Below are positions 1 through 60,898 of a stretch of 64,000 nt of DNA, one piece after another. The notes below the pieces were generated by a model. It made no database searches. It had not been told where the DNA came from and saw only the letters and a list, made by a program, of their open reading frames with translations. Both the position numbers and the translations under genes were made by a program. The DNA is taken from contig VXAI01000015.1 in assembly GCA_013399305.1 (NCBI GenBank), forward strand, positions 7,003,695 to 7,067,694. Direction: 5' to 3'. How positions within the stretch are numbered: position 1 is the stretch's first letter; each line of letters begins with the position of its first letter. Origin of the DNA: Rostratula benghalensis. Taxonomy: Eukaryota; Chordata; Aves; Charadriiformes; Rostratulidae.

Positions 1-48
1 CTGCTCAAAATACATATTTGTAGCCCAGAAAGGAACCGGTTTCAATGA

Positions 49-47173
<47,125 letters not shown>

Positions 47174-47248
47174 ACTCGAGGTTTCTCGTCACACTTGCAC
47201 CTTCGGCCATGTCAAAACTGTGGTAACCAGGTGTGGTTGCACTTTGCC

Positions 47249-47367
47249 AAAAAAAGAGAAAAAAAAAAAAAAAAAACCAGAAAAAAAAAAGGAAGAAAAA
47301 AAATTTTAAAAGGAAAAAAAAAATTAAAAAAGAGGAAAAAAGAGAAGAAAAAAAAAAAACAAGCAAG
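47249..47367 (+). repeat. A-rich purine tract in the SETD1B 3' UTR
   Basis: About 120 bases, nearly all A and G with a few T and C, beginning 76 bases after the stop codon. It includes several runs of 9-18 A. Long Lys/Phe frames over it are artefacts of composition. Confidence 0.9.
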
Positions 47368-47573
47368 TTTCGCACTTCTGCCAGGATCACGGATGAAAGC
47401 AAAAAGCGCACACGCTTAGGAGGACTGTTCATGTTTCAGGTGCTCTTTCCTTTTCAGATCCAAGACGCACACAAAAAGGTGACTACCATTTTGTGGCATG
47501 GTCTATCCAAACACTAGCTTCTCTCTTTAGTCCCTACATTAATGCTCCGGAATGGGATAATGGTACCTTTTTT

Positions 47574-47590
47574 CTTTTTTTTTTTTTTTT
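47574..47590 (+). repeat. Poly(T) run in the 3' UTR
   Basis: About sixteen consecutive T in the SETD1B 3' UTR. Confidence 0.85.
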
Positions 47591-47767
47591 AATTGTTGTT
47601 ATAAACCTTCACTTCATCTTTTCATAAGTGCTGCTACCTTTTTCTCATCAGTTTTGTTGGTTGAAAAAGACATTCAACGTTTAAATGTGAAGCAGAGACT
47701 GAAAATGCCATACAGCGTTTGTTGGGAGCTTGATTGGCTGAAATTGCACAGATTTCTCGGAGTAAGC

Positions 47768-47775
47768 TGTAAATA
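47768..47775 (+). promoter_or_regulatory. Pumilio response element (TGTAAATA)
   Basis: A perfect UGUANAUA octamer in the SETD1B 3' UTR, overlapping an AATAAA. Binding is inference. Confidence 0.5.
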
Positions 47776-47825
47776 AATGTAAGGTTGATGTTACAGAGCA
47801 AGCCAGAGGCTTGAGGCTGTGTGAA

Positions 47826-47862
47826 TGTGAGTGTGTGTGTGCTTGGGTGTGTGTATGTATGG
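47826..47862 (+). repeat. GT-rich simple repeat
   Basis: Alternating TG with interruptions (gtgagtgtgtgtgtgc and further). As RNA it is a UG-rich stretch of the kind bound by CELF-type proteins, which is inference. Confidence 0.75.
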
Positions 47863-49205
47863 AGATGTGTCCGCAATGAGACTGTAGGTGAACTGTCCTG
47901 CCTTTTCGTTAGGGATGAGCCTGAACAAGTCCCCTAAGCCAAACACCCCGGGGAAGAGTCAGGTCACAGACTTCAGCTTAGCGCCTTGGGCTCGTCTCTA
48001 ACTTTCATATGCCGTGCTGGTATATTGGGGGATCAAAACCTCTGCACCCATACATGAAAAAATACCTGGATACTGCAATGACTAGTAAGAAGTCAAGTCA
48101 GTTTTGTAGCTGTAGCATCGTGGCACGATGTGTGGCCTTTGGGGATGCCCGTTTCCTGGAGATCAGTTTGTCTTTGCATGCAGCCCGTGTTCAGGCTGTA
48201 GAAACCTTACCCTTCCTTGAAGCATACACTACAGCCCACGTTTATAACAGGATTTTCTTCCTGTGGACGGGAAACAGGCTGATGTGTGTCTCCTATTATT
48301 TTTTCTCATTTTCGTCTGCATTTCCCTGCCCTTCCAGGATTTTACGTGGGGTGTTTGCTCTGTCCTTGAATGTGGGAGATGCCTCCTGTGATAGGAGCGA
48401 GCTGTGCTGTGCCACTCTCCTCCCTCTGTTACTCAGTAACTTGCCCTGAGATGGTCCCATCCCTCCAGTAAGAATGTGGTAACAAATGTCCCTGAGAGCA
48501 GGCTGCAGGAGCAATCCTGTCCCCTTCCACCCAGAGCATGAAAACGAATACTACTTTAAATTTGGAAGGCATATTTTGGAATTATTTTTTTTTTTATGTA
48601 TTTTGTCCTTGTAGATGTGCTGAGGTGAAGGTTGCAGTTCTTCAAGAGGTTCCATTTAAAAATGGGGCAAAACACCAAATAAATACGTACTTCTTTGGAT
48701 GTGATCTGGAAATGTTACACAACCATTCAGGTATAGACAGGATCAGTTTTTCAACTGGCATTGAATTTCTCCCGCTTAAAAATTAGAGATTAGTTGTACT
48801 AAACCCCTTTTTAATTCGCTTAGAAGGGGAAGTTGCAATGTCATTATGAAATAGGAAGATTATCTGCATAACTAAATATTGTCTCCCCACCGAACAAATT
48901 GTATAGCTCTATACTTAAAGTCTTTTAAAATCAGTGATAATTGGTGTATGACCACAGAGGTTACGACCTTGCAAGAGTTTCCTGGAAGTTTTTTTCACCT
49001 GTTAGGAGGAATTTCTAGGCCCACACTGCGGAGTGGAGCTTGTGATGTAGGTTAGACCTCTGCATCTGAATTTCTTCTTCAGACAAAAGGCCTGAAAGAA
49101 CAGGACACACAGAGGGGTACAAGCTGCCTTAACATCGCCTGTATTCTCTCTGAGGGTGAGGAGGTTGTTGCTGAGATTGGACAGTCCGTAGTCTCATCTG
49201 TTCTT

Positions 49206-49232
49206 GTTTTGGTTTTGTTTTGTTTTGTTGTT
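49206..49232 (+). repeat. TTTTG pentamer repeat
   Basis: A short run of ttttg units in the SETD1B 3' UTR. Confidence 0.75.
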
Positions 49233-51059
49233 TCCCCCCTCTTTAGAAATTTCTCCAGCGATTGGGTAATGGTGACCCAGAATTTAAAATTGTGAGAAGC
49301 ACAACTAGTTTCTGTCATTGAATGTTGGTTGTAAGTGCAGCGATGACAGGGGCATTTGGGAGTTAAACCAGCTGCTTGATTTATTTTATTTTATTTGTCA
49401 AATAAGATTCATCTTCTTGTGTTGATGCTCCAATTGGCATCTCTACAGCTTGACCTCTTACTTTCAAAGCTTTGGAAATGCACAGAAGTTTCCTGTGTCA
49501 GAACTGAAGCCCCTGTGGGCAGCAGTTCTGCTGATGCCCTTGGCTTGCTTCCTCTCTGGTCCATCAAACCAATGCATTAACCGTGGTTTTGTGGGGGTGA
49601 AGATTCCCCAGATGGTCCAGCCCCTAAGTACCTGCTGACAGTTTTGTATTCCCCAGCATATCTCTGTGCTCTGGACGGTGTTAGCCCCGCAGTTTGCCTT
49701 AATATTTGTTGAGGAGAGGCAGGGAAGCAGGTTGTGGTCTCCCAAACCAGACCTCCAGGTTGGGTTTCTTCACCTTGTTTTCAGGAGGACCAAAGGGATT
49801 TGGGTGCCCGAGCTCCATGAGTACCTATGTCCCTTGCGTGCTTCTGAAACTGCCTGTAACCCATCCCTTTTTAGAATCCTGGACAAATAATGTGAGTTTT
49901 TGGAAGAGCTGAGTTCCCAGTAGCCCTCCAGGAGGAAACAGCTGTCTGACCTCCAGCACTTCTGAAAAATCATGTTAGTCTGGTCTCAAAGCCAAACCTG
50001 AGGCTTCTCTTTTCTTCCCCATAAATCTTGGCTTGCAGAGTCCTACCTGTCCAGCTTGTGTCTCAGACTGTGGAGGTGCCCTGTGCCCCAAACCAGCGCA
50101 TTTTATGGTGAGGATTTTAAGTCTGGTTTAGTGATTTCCATGAGCTGCCGCGGTTGCCTGTGGCTGCCCTGTCCCCATGGGATCTGATCCAGGCAGGGGA
50201 GCCCTGCAGCCGCAGAGGTGGTGTCAGAAGGCAGCCCTGTGGAGATGCCTTTCTAATCCCTCCCGGATACTTGGGCTCACACTTGGAAAGGGATGAGGTG
50301 AGGAGAAAGGCAGAAGGTGTGGGATTCACACACCAGCCTGGGTCAGACCCAGCCTTTGAGTCCCAGGGTCAGCATAGGTGCCCCAGCACCCCATGGAAAT
50401 AGCAGCAGGGACTGGAAAGAAACCTCACCGGTGTGTTCTGTTTTACAGAGAGATTTACTGAAATTGGTTTGTTCGCTGAAAAGCCTGTCCCTGATTTAGT
50501 CTCACTTAAAATGAAACCTAAGACAGAAAAAAGAGAAAGACATTGACTGTGCTCCCTACAAAGTTGTTACCTCGCCAAGTGAAAACGACCCAAGAGAATA
50601 GTGCAAAAGTCTTGGAAGTATAACTGAAACCTTTATTTTCCCAACGTGAAGCTGGCTGGAGCTCAGGGTGCAGATGCCTCCGCAGTCGGTGTTTCTCGGA
50701 AGCGCACTCTGTGCTTGCAAATCCTGCCTGTTGCTGCCCGGCACCTTCATTTATCCCCTCAGCTCATGCCCCTGTTCGCAATTCCAGGTTGGTCCCAAGA
50801 AGTGGTCTGTGACTATGGGGGGCTCTGGGAGGGGAAGGGGCTCATCTTGCAGATATTTATATTGTATAGAGCAGCTTATTTCTACAAGGAAAAAAAAAAC
50901 AAACCAACAAACAAAACATTTTTAAACTCCAACAAAGTATACAGTAGTTTCAGTTCCGGTTTTTGTGACCTTTTTCAGGGATCATTTCAGTGCATTTCTG
51001 TATAAAATAAAAATTTAAGGAAAAAAGGATTTTGAAGTATATGAAAAAAAAGCATCTTC

Positions 51060-51067
51060 TGTACATA
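51060..51067 (+). promoter_or_regulatory. Pumilio response element (TGTACATA)
   Basis: A perfect UGUANAUA octamer in the distal SETD1B 3' UTR. Confidence 0.5.
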
Positions 51068-51155
51068 GGCAAACTCAAGAATCTTCTCTTCAAACACTGT
51101 TTCTTGTAGAAACATGTTGAAATTTTTTTGCTGATTTCTTTGTACTTCAAGAGCA

Positions 51156-51163
51156 TGTAAATA
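51156..51163 (+). promoter_or_regulatory. Pumilio response element (TGTAAATA)
   Basis: A perfect UGUANAUA octamer 96 bases after the previous one. Confidence 0.5.
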
Positions 51164-51339
51164 ATTTATTAAAAGTGACTATTGTAATTTGGAGTTCTTT
51201 TTAAACAGATTCCAGCTCTAAATCATGTTGAGGAGATGGGGAGGAAGAAGGACTAAGTATAGCAAAGGAGCTGGTGGCATTTACAGCTTGTGTCAAGCTT
51301 TGTATAATGTAAATTCTGTATAAATATGTTTTTTTGTCA

Positions 51340-51345
51340 AATAAA
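51340..51345 (+). terminator. SETD1B: Candidate poly(A) signal of SETD1B
   Basis: AATAAA in an AT-rich UTR-like setting. Further copies at 51731-51736 and 51774-51779 are equally possible, so alternative ends are likely. Confidence 0.45.
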
Positions 51346-51773
51346 TAGATGGAATTAGAAGCATTAAGAAACTGAAGACAAAAAATTGCCAAGTCAAGGC
51401 TTCTTCTTTTTCCCCCCCCCCTCAGTCTGAAACCTAATGTGCAAAATCTATTTATTTCAAGCGAGGAAATGTGTACAGTCTAATAGACAACCTAAAATGT
51501 ATTTAAGCGAGTTTGCAACTGGAGTTTTTTTTCAATTTAATATTTGTTTTGTTTTTATGAGTTTCCTCCTTAATTGCCACTGTAGTATTTGTCCCAGTGA
51601 AAAGAAACACATCGTAACAGACACTCTAAAACAAACGGGCAGTTTTAAAAGCAAAATGGAAGAACACCCGGCTCCCAATCCTTGCAGTTTTCTGGTTCTA
51701 TAAACAGGTTGTTTTAATTCACAGTGTGAAAATAAAGGGCCTCCTTTAAAAGGAGGCAGGTAAAATGGTTTGC

Positions 51774-51779
51774 AATAAA
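51774..51779 (+). terminator. SETD1B: Candidate distal poly(A) signal of SETD1B
   Basis: AATAAA followed by a run of A. UTR-like AT-rich sequence continues to about 52.1 kb, so a still more distal end is possible. Confidence 0.4.
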
Positions 51780-51968
51780 TGAAAAAAAAAATATCTTATT
51801 TTTTTTAAAGTTCCTTAAAAAAAACAACTCTGCTTTGAAGATTTAGGACTTCTGCTTTTTCTTTCGTTAAGCAAATTTATAAATTTAGGGATGTTTTGTG
51901 CATATAGAATCTGTCACCAGTATGTATCTTGTTTTGAAGAAAGTGTTTTTGTTGTGGATGTGTCATGC

Positions 51969-51976
51969 TGTATATA
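51969..51976 (+). promoter_or_regulatory. Pumilio response element (TGTATATA)
   Basis: A perfect UGUANAUA octamer close to the likely end of the longest SETD1B transcript. Confidence 0.45.
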
Positions 51977-52080
51977 TTTGTTCATATTTTTGTGAATTGA
52001 ATACTATGTACCATTGTATTATAGTAACTTTTATAAAGCAAACCATAAATATACTGACTTTTCTTACAGAAAAATTATGT

Positions 52081-53232
52081 TGTGCTTAATGTATAGCCAG
52101 GGCAGCTTTTTGCTCTCAGACCTGTGCTGGGAACTGTGAGAGCTCAAGGAACTGGAATCCAGAAAAAGAGCAGTCCAAAGAAGTGACTTTGAGCAACATT
52201 ACATTGTGTGGGAGAAATACGTGAGTGATTTAAGTTTATAAACCTAAAGAAAATGTTCTTAGTATTACGAATCTTTACAACCCTGCAGAGCTGAAGCACA
52301 GCCAGGTGCTGGCCCCTCTGCCATGGTGCCGGGTGTCCCCAGCCCCTCCAGCCTGGGTGGTGGTCCCTGCTCCTGCAGCCTTGGCATTCACATCTTTTAT
52401 TTTTTAAAATTGACAGAGGTGAAAGCCTTTAAACCTACAAGTGAGGTGTTAGTGCTGCTGGTTTGGGTGATGCCATAAGGCTGTTGGGGCCAGAGGCCCT
52501 TTGGTTTCTTTCTTTTAAATCAGTTTATTCAAACCTGAAATGAATTCTGGTTTACAGGAGGGGGGAACCGTGGGAGCTGCTGGGTTTGATGTGGATGGAA
52601 GCACAGCCTGGAGCCAGCCACGTGTCCTGCCCCCCACCTTCCCTCTCTAGTGGCTGCTGTGGATGTGGTGGTGGTCAAAGTGGCCTCTCTGAGCTTAGAA
52701 AAAGAGACACCCAGAGCAGAGACAAATAGAGTGGCTGGTGGAGGAGGAAATGGAAGAGACGGGAGAGAGTGTGGGCTGGAGGTGACTTCCCAGCTCAGTT
52801 CTTGGCTTCCATAGCTGACCTCTGCAGCTGAAGGAGTGGGGATGAAGAACAGCCAAACCATGGGGGCAGAAGCCAGCAGGGCTCAGCCTGAAGGGTGGCC
52901 AGATGAGGCACAGGCGCTTGGGTCAATAGGACTCATGTCTGAGGAGCCTGCCCCGAGCAAAGGGCTTGGCAGAGGCTTTGGCTGCTTGGGGTTTGAGCAG
53001 CTTTGATGCTGGGAAATCTGGAGAGCAGTGGTGGGTGCACCGGGGCTTTGGAGGACAGATGTGGGGAGACCTGTGGACACTGGAGACCCTGAGATGTTCT
53101 TCAGCAGTTGTGTACTGAGGTCTGCGGGCTCCTTGGGGAGTGTTTGACCTGCAGCCTCCGCAAACATGGGGCAGGGGGTCTCCAGCCCTGACACACTAAC
53201 TTCCCAGGCACTCGAGCTGTGACAGAAGAGGG
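52081..53232. other. SETD1B-HPD convergent intergenic region
   Basis: More GC-rich than the UTR before it. No coding exon, RNA gene or repeat family was recognised. Open frames on the minus strand (52529-52861, 52883-53194) resemble nothing known and have no splice or start context. Confidence 0.7.
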
Positions 53233-54008
53233 TTTTATTGTGTCAGTGGGGAAAGTCCCCTTGCAAAGGAGAGTGACAACACCAGAGTGATGCCCAGAGG
53301 GGACTTTGCACATGCAGCTGGGATCTGAGCCAAGGAATCGCTGCCAATGCCAGCAATTACATCTTGAAACATGGGAGAAACCCCAACCCTTCATTAATTC
53401 AGGAATTTACTACAACAGGTATTCGAGCGAGACCGCGTTGCCTTGGGAAGGCTGAAATAGGTAAATTTGATTAAGTCTCATTCCAGAATGTTGTAGCTAC
53501 CCTAAAACCATGTGTTTAATCTCAGCAAATTCAAGGTTGAGTCTAAAAGCAATTAAAATAAAATCTTACAGAATGAGATGCACAGAGAGGCAAACGCCTC
53601 CATGCTTTCCTCTCCCAGCTTCCCGCCTAGCTAAAATTAACAGCAAACTTGGGATAGACTAAATTTAAGCACTCCCAGTTGTTTCTTCTGTCTTCCTCTG
53701 TAGCCGCCTGCCTTCAGCACATGCCTCAAACCTGCCCCTTTTTAAGAATTCGCTGGTTTCAATCAGATTAAACTGCTTTTTAAGAGTGCGTTGGCGATTT
53801 CCCATGCTCCTTGTCCCAAGGACTCAGCGGAGGGCAGCGCCAGGGCTGGGTCCAGGTGGGTGCTGAGTCCTTTTACATCTCCACCTTGGCAGCAGCTTCC
53901 CTGGGTTTATGACACTTAGGTCTGGACTATTTACCAAAACATTGTCTGTTTCCCGGTTTCTTTGTGAATCAGCTGGTTCGGGGTGAGGGCAGCGTTTTCT
54001 GCCATCCT
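53233..54008 (-). other. HPD: Presumed HPD 3' UTR (end uncertain)
   Basis: Downstream of the HPD stop on the minus strand, a canonical AATAAA (tttatt at 53233-53238 on +) is the first strong signal. A weaker ATTAAA (about 53514) and CATAAA (about 53907) would give shorter UTRs. Mammalian HPD UTRs are short, so the true end may be nearer 53.9 kb. Confidence 0.4.
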
Positions 54009-59524
<5,516 letters not shown>

Positions 59525-59527
<3 letters not shown>

Positions 59528-59560
59528 TTTTGTGTCCTGGTGATGTGACAGCGGCAAAGA
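59525..59560 (-). CDS. HPD: HPD exon 1 (start codon at exon end; 5' UTR boundary approximate)
   Basis: The ATG at 59527-59525 (reverse strand) is followed at once by a gtgagg donor, so exon 1 contributes only Met before exon 2. The -3 base is A. The placement is inferred from the donor, from the TATA-like box about 55-65 bases upstream of the ATG, and from the absence of another ATG-donor pair between 59294 and the gap. The 5' limit is a guess. Confidence 0.65.
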
Positions 59561-59580
59561 GAGAGCAAGTCCACCAGGGC

Positions 59581-59590
59581 ATTTAATATA
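59581..59590 (-). promoter_or_regulatory. HPD: HPD TATA-like box
   Basis: The reverse strand reads tatattaaat, placing a start site about 25-32 bases downstream near 59552-59560. That fits a 25-35 base 5' UTR before the ATG. About 60 bases further upstream, gggtcacaaaggc (59649-59661) resembles a nuclear-receptor/HNF4-type site, as expected for a liver gene. That second match is weak. Confidence 0.55.
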
Positions 59591-60521
59591 GTGATGGGAC
59601 TGGGGAAGCTCCTCCTCAGCTCCACCTTCTCCCACCCCCAACCTGAAGCCTTTGTGACCCAGAACTGTGTGGATTGGGCTGGGAATTGCTTGTTCTGAGG
59701 CAGAGGGCTCAGCCCCACCTTTGGGCTTGAGCAGGGAGCCGAAGGTGGGATGTTTTATGGAAGGGGTGAACTGTGACTTCAGCTGCAGGATTGGGTGTCC
59801 CAAGGGACTGGGACAGGCACCCAGTGCTGCTGGGTGCCGGCATCTTCCCATGGGTGGCTTTCTGGGTTTTCTCCTGGGGTCATTTGTGTTCCTGCCCCCG
59901 GCACAGCAGGGCTAACTGGGATGAGTGTGTGAACATGGAAGGCTCTGCGGTGTAGGAACCTGCCAACCCCACAGTGACACCTCCCCAGGTCCATGGTGGG
60001 GTGATGCAACCAGGGCAGCTCTTCTCCCCCAGCACACCCACCTGCCCCTGGGGACATTCACCCCTTCACAGGCACATGTCCCCTCCTGTGCCCATGTACC
60101 TCCCCAGCCTGAGCTGGGACAATTTGGCTGTGTGCGGGGTGCAGCCATGTTTATGGCATCTGGGCCTAGGGCCCGGATGTCACCTTTGTCCCGGGTGAGT
60201 CCCCAAAATGTGAGGGCAGTGGGAAGAGGGACAGGAAGGAGTCCTGCCGGCAGGCACACCAGCACACGCACCCTGTGCCCAGCAGCGTTGGTAAACTGGA
60301 GCTGCTGGGGTGGACGAGCATGGAGGGGTGGGTGCCAGCTCTATCAGCTGTGTCCCCTGCTGCCACACATGCCGGGGAGCACAGCCCTGTGGACAGAGAG
60401 GGGCCAGCAGCAGGGACAGGGTCACCCCATGGGGGCATCGCGGCTGTAGAACCCTACGGCAGCGACACTGCTGTGCCGCCACGTGTCACCCCCACCGCTG
60501 TCACCTCATCGCGCCGCCACC

Positions 60522-60662
60522 NNNNNNNNNNNNNNNNNNNNNNNNNNNNNNNNNNNNNNNNNNNNNNNNNNNNNNNNNNNNNNNNNNNNNNNNNNNNNNN
60601 NNNNNNNNNNNNNNNNNNNNNNNNNNNNNNNNNNNNNNNNNNNNNNNNNNNNNNNNNNNNNN
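60522..60662. other. Assembly gap (N run)
   Basis: One hundred and forty-one N between GC-rich flanks, in the upstream part of the PSMD9 promoter. Predicted frames crossing it (60275-60703, 60310-61314) are meaningless. Confidence 0.99.
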
Positions 60663-60784
60663 CCCCGCCTCCCTCAGCGCTGGCCACGCCCCCTCGGCCC
60701 TAGCAACCGCCGGCGGCCACGCCCCCTCCGCCCGTGACGCGTTTGGGCCGCGCCCGTCGCGTGGCGTCGCGGCCGGTGGCGGCC
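60663..60784 (+). promoter_or_regulatory. PSMD9: PSMD9 CpG-rich, TATA-less core promoter
   Basis: Very GC- and CpG-rich, with no TATA box. Two identical copies of ggccacgccccctc lie at 60682-60695 and 60715-60728, each holding a KLF/SP1-type CACGCCC core. A CRE-like half site tgacgcg lies near 60735. The start site is not visible from sequence alone. Confidence 0.6.
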
Positions 60785-60898
60785 ATGGCGCAGCCCGGGG
60801 GTTCTCGTCCCGTCACCGTCAGCGACGTGCAGCAGCTGGTGAAGAGGAAGGACGAGGTGGAGGCGCAGATCAAGGCCTGCTACGAGCTGCTGGAGAGT
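60785..60898 (+). CDS. PSMD9: PSMD9 exon 1
   Basis: Residues 1-38, phase 0: [20 protein letters not shown], ending CYELLES. The donor gtccgt is unusually weak but is the only one that joins correctly to [12 protein letters not shown]. Confidence 0.92.

Larger units (their letters stand above)
47174..52080 (+). other. SETD1B: SETD1B 3' UTR (long, AT-rich; end approximate)
   Basis: AT-rich sequence without coding potential follows the stop. Canonical AATAAA signals lie at 47772, 48678, 51006, 51340, 51731 and 51774. The last three, or a weaker signal near 52046, are the likeliest main ends, because AT-rich UTR-like sequence stops near 52.1 kb. The short frames in it are not genes. The exact cleavage site is unknown. 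Confidence 0.65.
59591..60784. other. HPD-PSMD9 head-to-head promoter region with gap
   Basis: The two starts are about 1.25 kb apart on opposite strands. The sequence is GC-rich, becoming CpG-rich toward PSMD9. No exon of either gene other than HPD exon 1 is evident. Open frames here reflect GC content. Confidence 0.75.

Noticed and set aside
47195..47517. Lys-rich frames just after the SETD1B stop
   Set aside because: Pure consequence of the A-rich tract in the 3' UTR.
52529..53194. Minus-strand frames between SETD1B and HPD
   Set aside because: GC-rich chance frames downstream of HPD with no recognisable domain or gene structure.
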